A stretch of DNA of 64,000 nucleotides, taken from contig JAFRSD010000035.1 of the NCBI GenBank assembly GCA_017427775.1, positions 62,001 through 126,000 of the forward strand, in the 5' to 3' direction. The notes under the pieces are model-generated. The model saw nothing but the letters and a program-made list of their open reading frames with translations. It was not told the DNA's origin and made no database searches. Each line of letters starts with the position of its first letter. Position 1 is the first letter of the stretch. Shown here in pieces: positions 6,871 through 15,286 of the stretch. The position numbers and the translations under genes were made by a program. Origin of the DNA: Lachnospiraceae bacterium (GTDB lineage Bacteria; Bacillota; Clostridia; Lachnospirales; Lachnospiraceae).

Positions 6871-9729
6871 TTAGTCGCTGAACTTGATAGGACCGATATT
6901 GGCGGCAAATACTTTGCCGGAAAGCAAGGCATCGCGGTTGTCGCCGTTAAAGTAATAGCCGTAAACCTCTCTTGCGACGATGGCTGCATTCGCGGAAGCG
7001 TACCCGTTCGGGATTACGACTGTCACACAGATCTGCGGATTGTCGCTCGGCGCATAGGAAAGGAACAACGCGTTGTTCGGATGGTTTAAGCTGACCTGGG
7101 CCGTTCCGGTCTTACCGGAAACTTTGAAATCCAGGTCGGTATAGTATTTGCGGATACCGGAATCCTTGTGGTTGACTACGTTATACATGCCGTTCTTAAC
7201 CGCGTACCAGTATTCCTGTGGAATCTGCGTCAGCGAGTTGCGGACGGTGGCAAGATTGCTCATCAGCGTTTCACCGGTCGGACCGACCACCCTGCTGACA
7301 AGCGTCATATCGTAACAGGTACCTTCATTCGCGATCGTAGTCAGGTATCTCGCGATCTGGACCGGCGCAAAGCTGTGATAATACCCGATGGCGGTACGTA
7401 CGGCATCTTTCGGGGAAATCTGCGGAGCAGATTCGGATACCTCGACGCCCGAAAGGTCTCCGAGACCGAACAATTTCGCGTATTTCTGGATCGTCTTGAT
7501 ACCGAGAGCATCGATGTACTCTCCGCGCTGGTTGATCGATACACGGTAACCGACCGTGAAGAAATAATAGTTACACGAATCGCGGATTGCCTCGGAAACG
7601 GTCAGCTTGCCATGCGAATTCGGGTAAGCCCAGCAACGCGGCGAAGGATCGACTTCGAGGAATTTGCCCTTGTCTTCGATAAGTTCGTCGGTCGTGATGA
7701 CGCCTTCCATGAGACCCATGATCGCCGACAGCGGTTTGAAGGTCGAACCGGTTGTCGTCTTCGAGGAAGTTGCGCGGAATACAAGCGGATATGATTTGTC
7801 CGCAAGCAGTTTCCGGTAATAGGTCATGTCAATCTTGTTCGCGAAATAGTTGTTGTCATAGCTCGGATACGAAACCATGCATTCCACGGTTCCGGTATTC
7901 GGATCAGTCAGGATGATCGAACCGCTGCACGGCTCAAGCGCAAGCATTGCGGGCGTGATCTCCATCGTACGGATCTTATGGACCATGAAATCATACGGAT
8001 CAAGCGTATAATTCATGAGTTTCTCGTAGGAATCCGCATCGGGCTCAAGAATGTTCTGGTCGAAAAGCAAAAGCGCGATATCGCGTAATTTGATGACATA
8101 GTCGAAAATAAGCGTATGGAAAATCTTACTCTTATAATCGGCATCATCCCGCAGATTTTCGATAATATACTGCCGCAGGAATCCATAGAGTTCGTTTGTA
8201 TCATAATACTCTTCGCCGATATTCAGTTTATCGAGGTTGATCCATCCCTGTGTGATCGCATACTGCAGGAAATGGCTCAGACTGGACTGCTTTTTGTTAA
8301 AACTGATATACTCGGGATCCAGCGTGTTGATAGCACCGTTATTGACAATGCCCCATCCGGAATTGCCGAGTTTCTGGTACATGAAATCCAGGTATTCCTG
8401 AATCAGTTTTGAAACTTTGTCGCCATAGACATCGCAATCCGGCTCAAGCTGTTTCAGATAGTTCTCCCAGATATAACTCTCGTTCTTATCAAAAAGATAC
8501 TGGAGATCCTTTTCAATCTTGGTCGCGTCTTCGCTCTTGAAATGGTCCGTATTGATGATATTGTTACTGAACAGGGCGTAATACACTTCGTAGATCGGGA
8601 TCGTGATCTCGGTCGCGTCCTCCCCCTTACTTCCGTAAGACATATCTTTTACGATGGCCGCAAGAAGAATACCCGCGACATTTCTTTTGATAATGTTGTA
8701 GCAGCAGATCTGCCGCTCGCGGTCAATAGTGAGATAAATGTCATTGCCCGGAACGGGTTCCTTCGTGATCGTCTTGGTTCGAACCTGTCCGCGGTCGTTG
8801 ATCAATATCGTATACTCTCCGTCCGTACCGGAAAGATAGGTTTCATAAGACTTTTCAATACCCGCTTTACCGACGACACTGTTATCGTTATAACGGGTTC
8901 CGGTGCCTGCCTCCTTCAAAACGGCAAGCTCATCCGCGTTGACAAGTCCGACATATCCGACAATATGGGAGAAATATTCGGAATCCAGATAGATCCGGCG
9001 AGACGACTTTGTGATCTCAAGACCGGGGATCGTAGTCGTATTTTCATAGAAAGTAATACGTGCCTCGTCACTGATGTTGCTGACAACGCGGAAGGACGAA
9101 TAGCTCGGGTACATGGTAAAGAACTGGTAGCGGTACGCCATGATCTCAAGGGCATCCGCCTTCGAGTACTCCTCGCTGATCTGGAACATGCGGGAGGCAC
9201 TGTTTCCGAAACGCATAAACTGGAATACCTCCTCGGCTGTTGCGGCTTTGTGCTGTTCGGTCAGTTCCTTAACACTTTGCAGACCGTAGGCATTCTTTTT
9301 AAAACGGTCCAGTGCGGATCCGCTGACCGTAAACCGGAGGGTCTCATCTTCGTCCATTACGATGGGGAAGGAAAATTCCCGCTTATAGCCGTATTTTCTG
9401 AGGATTTTGATCAGCTCATAGATGGCCGTATTCATCTGCTGGCCATTCGTAAGCTCCGCGGAATTGAACATGTCGAGGTTATACTGAAGCTCGTTGTAAG
9501 CAAGCAGATTCCCGTTCTTGTCATAGATATTACCGCGCGTTGCCGGGATGGATACGGTTTTCGTGTAGGATTTTTCGTCACGTGTGATCTTCGTCTTCTC
9601 GGGCTCTACCATCTGCATATTGAAAATATGCGCGATAATGACGATAAATCCGAGGCAGAGCACAAGAAATACGGGAACCAGGCGGTTCGTAAAAATCTCT
9701 TTCAGTTTTGCCCAGAAGGTATGTTCCAT
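6871..9729 (-). CDS. mrdA: Penicillin-binding protein 2 with a large insertion
   Basis: A 952-residue class B PBP, the transpeptidase partner of RodA in lateral wall synthesis. A membrane anchor lies at about residues 16-40, a PBP dimerisation domain follows, and the transpeptidase motifs are S-T-F-K near residue 661, S-C-N near 717 and K-T-G-T near 871. It is some 250 residues longer than ordinary PBP2. The extra part lies between the L-T-I-D-R strand (about 330) and the I-I-L-T-D-P-N-T-G strand (about 603), which are normally only a few tens of residues apart. The insertion is acidic and aromatic-rich and looks helical. It starts at an ATG and is followed by minC after 16 bases. Confidence 0.93.
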   Translation of the reverse strand: MEHTFWAKLKEIFTNRLVPVFLVLCLGFIVIIAHIFNMQMVEPEKTKITRDEKSYTKTVSIPATRGNIYDKNGNLLAYNELQYNLDMFNSAELTNGQQMNTAIYELIKILRKYGYKREFSFPIVMDEDETLRFTVSGSALDRFKKNAYGLQSVKELTEQHKAATAEEVFQFMRFGNSASRMFQISEEYSKADALEIMAYRYQFFTMYPSYSSFRVVSNISDEARITFYENTTTIPGLEITKSSRRIYLDSEYFSHIVGYVGLVNADELAVLKEAGTGTRYNDNSVVGKAGIEKSYETYLSGTDGEYTILINDRGQVRTKTITKEPVPGNDIYLTIDRERQICCYNIIKRNVAGILLAAIVKDMSYGSKGEDATEITIPIYEVYYALFSNNIINTDHFKSEDATKIEKDLQYLFDKNESYIWENYLKQLEPDCDVYGDKVSKLIQEYLDFMYQKLGNSGWGIVNNGAINTLDPEYISFNKKQSSLSHFLQYAITQGWINLDKLNIGEEYYDTNELYGFLRQYIIENLRDDADYKSKIFHTLIFDYVIKLRDIALLLFDQNILEPDADSYEKLMNYTLDPYDFMVHKIRTMEITPAMLALEPCSGSIILTDPNTGTVECMVSYPSYDNNYFANKIDMTYYRKLLADKSYPLVFRATSSKTTTGSTFKPLSAIMGLMEGVITTDELIEDKGKFLEVDPSPRCWAYPNSHGKLTVSEAIRDSCNYYFFTVGYRVSINQRGEYIDALGIKTIQKYAKLFGLGDLSGVEVSESAPQISPKDAVRTAIGYYHSFAPVQIARYLTTIANEGTCYDMTLVSRVVGPTGETLMSNLATVRNSLTQIPQEYWYAVKNGMYNVVNHKDSGIRKYYTDLDFKVSGKTGTAQVSLNHPNNALFLSYAPSDNPQICVTVVIPNGYASANAAIVAREVYGYYFNGDNRDALLSGKVFAANIGPIKFSD

Positions 9730-9742
9730 AAACTACTCCGTA

Positions 9743-10267
9743 TCAGTCTTCCACCTTCGAATAATCGGTATACAAAGGCTTCGTAACTTTCCAATAGATC
9801 AGATCAAGGATCCGGTAGACAAGGATAAATACGACCGTCGTATAGATTGCCTGCGGAAACATCTGGTTCGATATGTACGAGACGATATTGGTACGTCCTC
9901 TTGTCATAAATAAGAACAGATAAAACATGAAGCTGTACAGGAATTCCGATCCCGCAACCATGGCAAGGGGAAGCAGAAAATCGTTCTGTACATAGTATTT
10001 GGCCATGAACCCGTTCAGATATCCGATAAACATGTAAAAGAGCGCAAAAACGCCCAGAAAACCGCCGGAGGTGATATCTAAGACAAGCCCTGCGGCAAAT
10101 CCGATGAACATGCCCTTTGTCTTGCCGCGGTGGTAGGCGGCGGCAACAACGACCATGATGATCAGGTCCGGAATGTTGTTGAAACCGAATGCCACATAAG
10201 GCAGCACCGTGGATTTCAAAAGGATTGCAATTAAGATTTCAACTGCATAAACCAATACTACTATCAT
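9743..10267 (-). CDS. mreD: MreD, elongasome membrane protein
   Basis: A 174-residue, very hydrophobic protein with about five membrane segments, the size and profile of MreD. It carries the family-like I-T-S-G-G-F-L-G stretch near residue 65 and Y-H-R-G-K-T-K-G before it. MreD links MreC and PBP2/RodA within the rod complex. Sequence conservation in this family is low, so the call leans on position between mreC (20 bases) and mrdA (13 bases). A GGAGG lies about 12 bases before the ATG. Confidence 0.9.
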   Translation of the reverse strand: MIVVLVYAVEILIAILLKSTVLPYVAFGFNNIPDLIIMVVVAAAYHRGKTKGMFIGFAAGLVLDITSGGFLGVFALFYMFIGYLNGFMAKYYVQNDFLLPLAMVAGSEFLYSFMFYLFLFMTRGRTNIVSYISNQMFPQAIYTTVVFILVYRILDLIYWKVTKPLYTDYSKVED

Positions 10268-10287
10268 GTAAGGAATGATCCTCCGTG

Positions 10288-11157
10288 TTACTCTTCGTCC
10301 GTAGCGAGAAGATTCTCTTTCAGGTCGGTAATGATCAATACCGTGTTCAGGTGTTCAAAGTCCACAACCGGCGTCAGATAACCGGTCTTGGTAAGACCGT
10401 CGTTCTCGTTCTGGATATTTGAGATATATCCGATGAGAATGTCCGGAAGGTACTTGTCGCTGAGCGGCGAGGTGTAAACTTTATAGTTATTTCGCGCCTC
10501 GGTATTGATGGAAAGGTCGCGGATCTCGATATAGCCGATGGAAAGAAGCTCGAGGTTTCCGCAGACGATACAGTCATCCTCGGTCTTTGTTACGATCGCG
10601 CTGACATAGTTGTTATCGTCGATGATCGAACGGACAACCGAATAGTTCGGCCCGACTTCGGTGATGATACCGACAAGACCGCTTCCCGCGATTACATTCA
10701 TGTCGACTTTAATGCCGTCGCGGCTGCCTTTATCCAAAGTAAACCGGGAATAATAACCGCTTGAATCTTTCGCGATGATATTGGCGGCTACGGTTGAATA
10801 GTTCTTATAGTTCTCGGAAAGGGCAAGCAACTGCTTTAAACGCTCCAGGTCGTAAAGCGACTGCTCCATCGACTGCTTCTCGCGGCTGATCCGGTCATTT
10901 TCCTTCTTCAGCTCTTCGATCTCTTTCTGCAGTTCTTCCACTTTTTCAAAATTGTCGACGGCGTTGTTGATGCTTGCGCCGATCGTCGTGATGCCCTTCT
11001 GCAGAGGAATCACAAAGGAATTCAGTCTCGTCCGGATCGGATCGAAAACATTCCGGAAACGGTAAGAGAAGAAAATCAAAAAGATGCAGACCATGGTCAT
11101 GATCAAAAGCACGAACCGCGGTTCCATATCATATTTCGGATTTTTGCGTTCCTTCAT
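10288..11157 (-). CDS. mreC: MreC, extracytoplasmic rod-shape protein
   Basis: A 289-residue protein with a membrane segment at about residues 15-33, a coiled coil at about 70-110 (E-E-L-Q-K-E-I-E-E-L) and a beta-rich outer domain containing D-K-G-S-R-D-G-I-K-V-D-M-N-V-I, the MreC signature. MreC bridges MreB inside with PBP2 outside. The start follows GAAAGGAGGAAACC. It lies between mreB and mreD in the standard order. Confidence 0.95.
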   Translation of the reverse strand: MKERKNPKYDMEPRFVLLIMTMVCIFLIFFSYRFRNVFDPIRTRLNSFVIPLQKGITTIGASINNAVDNFEKVEELQKEIEELKKENDRISREKQSMEQSLYDLERLKQLLALSENYKNYSTVAANIIAKDSSGYYSRFTLDKGSRDGIKVDMNVIAGSGLVGIITEVGPNYSVVRSIIDDNNYVSAIVTKTEDDCIVCGNLELLSIGYIEIRDLSINTEARNNYKVYTSPLSDKYLPDILIGYISNIQNENDGLTKTGYLTPVVDFEHLNTVLIITDLKENLLATDEE

Positions 11158-11201
11158 GGTTTCCTCCTTTCCGGCATCGGTAATCTGTCTTTATTCATTG
11201 C

Positions 11202-12242
11202 TTATACATCGAAATGGTCGTCCGCAAGCGCCTGCCTGAGGCCTACGGCGTATTTGTCGTAATAACGGTCTTCTATTACCTTGGCAAGGCCGGTCGTAAC
11301 GGTCATGCTGCCGTAATCGCTGACGTTGATCTTGTTGTCCCCGAGGTTCGTTCGGAACAGAAAATCCAGTCCGTTCAACGCAGCGGAGCCGCCGGTTACA
11401 TAGATACCGTTATGATATACATCGGCCGCGATCTCGGGCGGTGTACGGTCAAGGATAACGCGGATGTTCTCGAAAATCGTCTGCATCTGCTCCGCAACCG
11501 CGTTATTCACAAGCTCGGTCGTGATCTCACATTCACGCGGAAGTCCGGTTACAAGATCGCGTCCGAACGCATTCTCCGTATCGTCCCGGACCGAAGAAAA
11601 ATGCACCAGATCACACTTCAGCATTTCGGCAGTCTTCGTTCCGATCAACAGATTGTACTTCTTACGGATGTTGTTGATGATGGCTTCGTTGAACTGGTTG
11701 CCACCGACCGGAAGCAGCTTGCTGAACATAATGCCGCCTAAACTGATGATGGAGATTTCGGTCGTATCGGCACCGATGTTTACAAGCATCGTGCCCTGGG
11801 ATTTGACGATATCAATCCCGGCTCCGATGGCATCGGCAATCGGCTTTTCCACAAGATAAATCTTGCGGGGACGCACGATGGAGCTGTCCACGAGATCATA
11901 GAACGCCTTCTTCTCCACCTCGGTAATATCGCTCGGCACGGTGATATAAAAGGTCGCGCCGCGGAATTTACCGAAGATTCGCGTCAGGTCGAGGAACATA
12001 CAGTTCAAAAGAGAAAGCATGTTGGCAAATTCGGCAATAACGCCGTGATTGATCGGAAAACGGACATCGATTGCGTCGGGCGTCTTTCCGTACATTTCAA
12101 AAGCCTCGTCGCCGATGGCGATGATCTTCTTATGATTGCGGAAGGAAATGGCGCTCTTCTGATGAAAGACTACGCCCTGCCCTTTCCGGTAGATTTTCGT
12201 GGAATCGGTACCGAAGTCGATTCCGAACACTTTAACTGCCAT
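11202..12242 (-). CDS. mreB: MreB, actin-like rod-shape protein
   Basis: A 346-residue actin-fold protein. The first phosphate loop is G-I-D-F-G-T-D-S-T-K at residues 7-16, the connecting strand is V-E-K-P-I-A-D-A-I-G-A-G, and the second phosphate loop is N-I-G-A-D-T-T-E-I, with an adenosine motif Y-V-T-G-G-S-A near residue 285. MreB filaments on the inner membrane face steer RodA-PBP2 wall synthesis. Its position directly before mreC supports MreB rather than a paralogue such as Mbl. The ATG follows GAGAGGAAC, 12 bases past radC. Confidence 0.95.
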   Translation of the reverse strand: MAVKVFGIDFGTDSTKIYRKGQGVVFHQKSAISFRNHKKIIAIGDEAFEMYGKTPDAIDVRFPINHGVIAEFANMLSLLNCMFLDLTRIFGKFRGATFYITVPSDITEVEKKAFYDLVDSSIVRPRKIYLVEKPIADAIGAGIDIVKSQGTMLVNIGADTTEISIISLGGIMFSKLLPVGGNQFNEAIINNIRKKYNLLIGTKTAEMLKCDLVHFSSVRDDTENAFGRDLVTGLPRECEITTELVNNAVAEQMQTIFENIRVILDRTPPEIAADVYHNGIYVTGGSAALNGLDFLFRTNLGDNKINVSDYGSMTVTTGLAKVIEDRYYDKYAVGLRQALADDHFDV

Positions 12243-12254
12243 GAATGTTCCTCT

Positions 12255-12947
12255 CTAAAACAAGCCGGGATTTGCGTCCCGAAAGCTGTAATAACTGTTG
12301 TTTCCGAATATGATATGGTCGATCATCGGCAATTCGAGCATTTTGCCGAGAGCAATAACATTGTCGGTAATGGTACGATCCTGACTGCTAGGCGCAGGGT
12401 CACCGCTCGGATGGTTATGCATTAAGACAAAACAGACCGCACGGTTCTCTAAAGCAATCCGGAAGATATCCCGCGGTGATGCAGGCGCGCAGTTCACAGA
12501 ACCTTTGGAAACGTCTGTTTCACGGATTCTTCGAAGCCGGTTATCTAAAAGAAGAATCCAGACTTCTTCCTGCTGTCGGAAACGCATATGCTCACGGTAA
12601 TACCGGAATATGCTTGAAGAGTCGCTGCAGATCAGTTCCTGCTCCCGCTGCTCTTTCCAGATGCGCGCTGACAGTTCCCCGATCGCGGCCAGCTGGAGCA
12701 TTTTCACGCGGCCGATGCCTTTGATGTCTCGAAGCTGTTCGGGGCATATTCCGGGAAGGCCGCCGATTCCGTTGATTGTCCGTAATACTTCGTAACTTGT
12801 CTGAAGTACGGAATATTCGGAACTTCCGGACCTGATAATGACCGAAAGAAGCTCCGCATCCGATAAGGACGCGATGCCGGACCGTTCCGCTTTCCTGTCC
12901 GGTTGCTCGCTTTCCGGCAACGATTTCATATTCCATTTTGGATTCAT
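12255..12947 (-). CDS. radC: RadC/JAB-domain protein
   Basis: A 230-residue RadC-family protein. An N-terminal helix-hairpin-helix region (about 25-95, L-S-D-A-E-L-L-S-V-I-I-R-S-G) precedes a JAB/MPN+ metalloprotease-like domain with H-N-H-P-S-G-D and a trailing S-x-x-D that would bind zinc. The family was named for a repair phenotype later disputed, and its true activity is unsettled. The ATG at 12947 follows GGAAAGGAAAC; the longer frame to 12992 runs into the promoter. It is the first gene of the cell-shape operon, a common clostridial arrangement. Confidence 0.92.
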   Translation of the reverse strand: MNPKWNMKSLPESEQPDRKAERSGIASLSDAELLSVIIRSGSSEYSVLQTSYEVLRTINGIGGLPGICPEQLRDIKGIGRVKMLQLAAIGELSARIWKEQREQELICSDSSSIFRYYREHMRFRQQEEVWILLLDNRLRRIRETDVSKGSVNCAPASPRDIFRIALENRAVCFVLMHNHPSGDPAPSSQDRTITDNVIALGKMLELPMIDHIIFGNNSYYSFRDANPGLF

Positions 12948-12998
12948 TGTTTCCTTTCCATTCTCTCCGGGAAGCAATGATGCAAATGCCAAATACTT

Positions 12999-13027
12999 AT
13001 TATATCACATCTGCCGCATTTTGTATA
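12999..13027 (-). promoter_or_regulatory. Promoter of the radC-mreBCD-mrdA-minC-rodA operon
   Basis: TATACA (rc of 13022-13027), 17 bases and a perfect TATAAT (rc of 12999-13004) lie about 50 bases before radC. No other comparable promoter was noticed between radC and dacA. Confidence 0.7.
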
Positions 13028-13073
13028 TTGCGGGGTTAGCAGCCTTGCATGAGGCTGTAAACCAGGCTCTTTG

Positions 13074-14348
13074 CTACAGCGTAACGCAGCCTGCGCGGGC
13101 CATTTCCTCAAGCGACATCAATATGCCGAGTTTCGCATGGTACCAGGTAAGTCCGCCCTGAAAATATACGTTGTAAGGCTCGATCAGGGGCCCGTCCGCT
13201 GACAATTCGATCGAAGAACCCTGGTAGAAAGCTCCGGCAGCCATAATGACGTCTGACTGGTACCCGGGCATTGCCCAAGGTTCGGGCGTAACGTAGCTGT
13301 CAACAGGAGCCGCAGCCTGAATGCCTTTACAAAAAGCAATCAAACCTTCCGCCGTACCGAGGGTAACCGCCTGGATAATGTCGTGACGGCTTTCCGTTCC
13401 GTTCGGAACGACCTTGGAGCCGAGTCTTTCATACAGATTGGCGGCAAATATGGCTCCTTTGAGCGCACCCGCCGTTACCGTCGGCGCAAAGAACAATCCC
13501 TGGAAGAAGTTGCGGTTCAATCCAAGCGAAGCGCCTACTTCCTTCCCTAAACCGGGGCTTGTAAGACGGTATGCGCACTGCTCCACATAGGCTTTCTTTC
13601 CGACGATATAGCCGCCGCAAGGAGCAAGTCCGCCGCCGGGATTCTTGATCAGAGAGCCTACGCAAAGATCCGCTCCGACATCGGACGGCTCGATCCGTTC
13701 CACAAACTCGCCGTAACAGTTGTCAACCATACAAATGACATCAGGCTTGATTGATTTGATAAAAGCAATGAGTTCTCCGATTCTCTCCACCGAAAGCGTA
13801 GGCCTCGTAGCGTAGCCTTTGCTCCGCTGGATCTCAACGAGTTTCGTCTTCTCATTGATCGCGGCACGGATGCCTTCAAAATCAAAACTTCCGTCCGGTA
13901 AAAGGTCTGCCTGACGGTAACTTATCCCGTATTCGCTTAAAGAACCGGGCGCCGGCGTGATTCCGATGACCGATTCGAGTGTATCGTATGGCTTTCCGAC
14001 CGGTGATAACATTTCGTCCCCGGGGCGGAGATTCGCGGCAAGCGCCAGTGCCAAAGCGTGGGTTCCGCAGGTAATCTGTGCTCTGACGAGAGCATCCTCG
14101 GCGTGAAATACCGAAGCATAAACAGCCTCCAGCGTTTCTCTGCCGAGATCGTTATAGCCGTAGCCGGTGGAAGCCTCCATACAGCCTTCACTGACGCGGT
14201 GCTCCTGCATGGCCTTCAATACCTTCAGCTGACAGTATTCGGCTGTCCGGTCAATTTCTTCAAAACGTTCTTTCAGCTCCTTCTCGACGGTTTCGCCGAG
14301 CTTTAAAACCTCTTCGCGGATACCGAAATCACGATATGCCTCTAACAA
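13074..14348 (-). CDS. YnbB-like PLP enzyme (methionine gamma-lyase family, 'aluminium resistance' group)
   Basis: A 424-residue fold-type I PLP enzyme. A strand M-V-D-N-C-Y-G-E-F and the lysine block L-I-K-N-P-G-G-G-L-A-P-C-G-G mark the cofactor site, and G-A-F-Y-Q-G-S-S-I-E-L-S-A-D-G-P near the C-terminus is typical of this subgroup, annotated as methionine gamma-lyase or aluminium-resistance proteins. The real substrate is not established. A longer open frame to 14438 is mostly inside miaA. I place the start at TTG 14348, 9 bases after a GGAGG, which gives the family's usual length and a 20-base overlap with the end of miaA, suggesting translational coupling. Confidence 0.87.
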   Translation of the reverse strand: MLEAYRDFGIREEVLKLGETVEKELKERFEEIDRTAEYCQLKVLKAMQEHRVSEGCMEASTGYGYNDLGRETLEAVYASVFHAEDALVRAQITCGTHALALALAANLRPGDEMLSPVGKPYDTLESVIGITPAPGSLSEYGISYRQADLLPDGSFDFEGIRAAINEKTKLVEIQRSKGYATRPTLSVERIGELIAFIKSIKPDVICMVDNCYGEFVERIEPSDVGADLCVGSLIKNPGGGLAPCGGYIVGKKAYVEQCAYRLTSPGLGKEVGASLGLNRNFFQGLFFAPTVTAGALKGAIFAANLYERLGSKVVPNGTESRHDIIQAVTLGTAEGLIAFCKGIQAAAPVDSYVTPEPWAMPGYQSDVIMAAGAFYQGSSIELSADGPLIEPYNVYFQGGLTWYHAKLGILMSLEEMARAGCVTL

Positions 14349-15282
14349 TTGCTTTGTCCTCCAGTATGGTAAGCATATCCGACAGGATTTCGTCGTCGGA
14401 CTGCTTGGATTTATCAAACCATGAAACATCTTTTTCACGGCGGAACCAGGTCAGCTGCCGTTTCGCGAAATGCCTGGTTTCAAGCTTTATGCGTTCTACG
14501 GCTTCCTCTAACATACATTCGCCGCGAAAATACGAAAGAAGCTGCTTATAGCCCAGTCCCTGCATGGCCACATGGCATTGGCCGAAGCCAAGGTCGATCA
14601 GGTTTTGAACTTCTTTCTCGAGCCCCTCTTCCATCATGATATCGACGCGCCTTTCAATGCCGTCATAGAGTTCCGCACGGTCTCTCGTCAGAACAAAGTA
14701 AGCATAATTATATTCCGGTTCACGGGCCGCGTTGATCTTGTTGTGCTCCGAGATCGGATAACCATGCATATGATGAAACTCGAGTGCCCGGATAACTCGT
14801 TTCACATTTCCCGCAGGAATGGATGCGGCGGATTCCGGGTCAAACTCCGAAAGCATCTTATGAAGTTTCGCGGGACCGCCGTCTGTTAATGCCGTTTCCG
14901 AAAGAGCTTCACGGTATCCGTCGGACTCCTCTTCTGCATCAAATTCGACGCCTTTCAGAAGCGCCTGGATATAAAACCCCGTACCGCCGACAACGATCGG
15001 AATATGGCCGTTTGAAAGAATCTTTCCGATTGCCTCTTCCGCCATACGCTTGAAAACGGTTACATTGAACTCCTCGTCGGGAGTCAGGCAGTCAATCAGA
15101 TGATGCGGTACACCATTCATTTCTTCCGGGCGGATCTTCGCCGTACCGATATCCATATATTTGTATACCTGCATCGAATCGGCGCTGATAATCTCGCCGC
15201 CGATCCGTTTCGCAAGGCTTATCGATAAGGATGTCTTCCCGACCGCAGTGGGACCCGACAGAATAACAAGAGGCTTCTTCAT
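14329..15282 (-). CDS. miaA: MiaA, tRNA dimethylallyltransferase
   Basis: A 317-residue enzyme that transfers a dimethylallyl group to N6 of A37 in tRNAs reading UNN codons; the tRNA-Leu(CAA) at 60460-60542 is a possible substrate. The N-terminal P-loop is G-P-T-A-V-G-K-T-S, followed by the D-S-M-Q-V-Y-K motif, V-G-G-T-G-F-Y, and a C-terminal R-x-F-A-K-R-Q-L-T-W-F-R block that contacts the tRNA. It follows mutL after 4 bases, the usual mutL-miaA pairing. Confidence 0.96.
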   Translation of the reverse strand: MKKPLVILSGPTAVGKTSLSISLAKRIGGEIISADSMQVYKYMDIGTAKIRPEEMNGVPHHLIDCLTPDEEFNVTVFKRMAEEAIGKILSNGHIPIVVGGTGFYIQALLKGVEFDAEEESDGYREALSETALTDGGPAKLHKMLSEFDPESAASIPAGNVKRVIRALEFHHMHGYPISEHNKINAAREPEYNYAYFVLTRDRAELYDGIERRVDIMMEEGLEKEVQNLIDLGFGQCHVAMQGLGYKQLLSYFRGECMLEEAVERIKLETRHFAKRQLTWFRREKDVSWFDKSKQSDDEILSDMLTILEDKAIVRGIS

Positions 15283-15286
15283 AGAT

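Noticed and set aside
13030..13056. CAGCCT/AGGCTG hairpin after the YnbB-like gene
   Set aside because: Only a 6-bp stem and no T-tract, so terminator status is unsupported.
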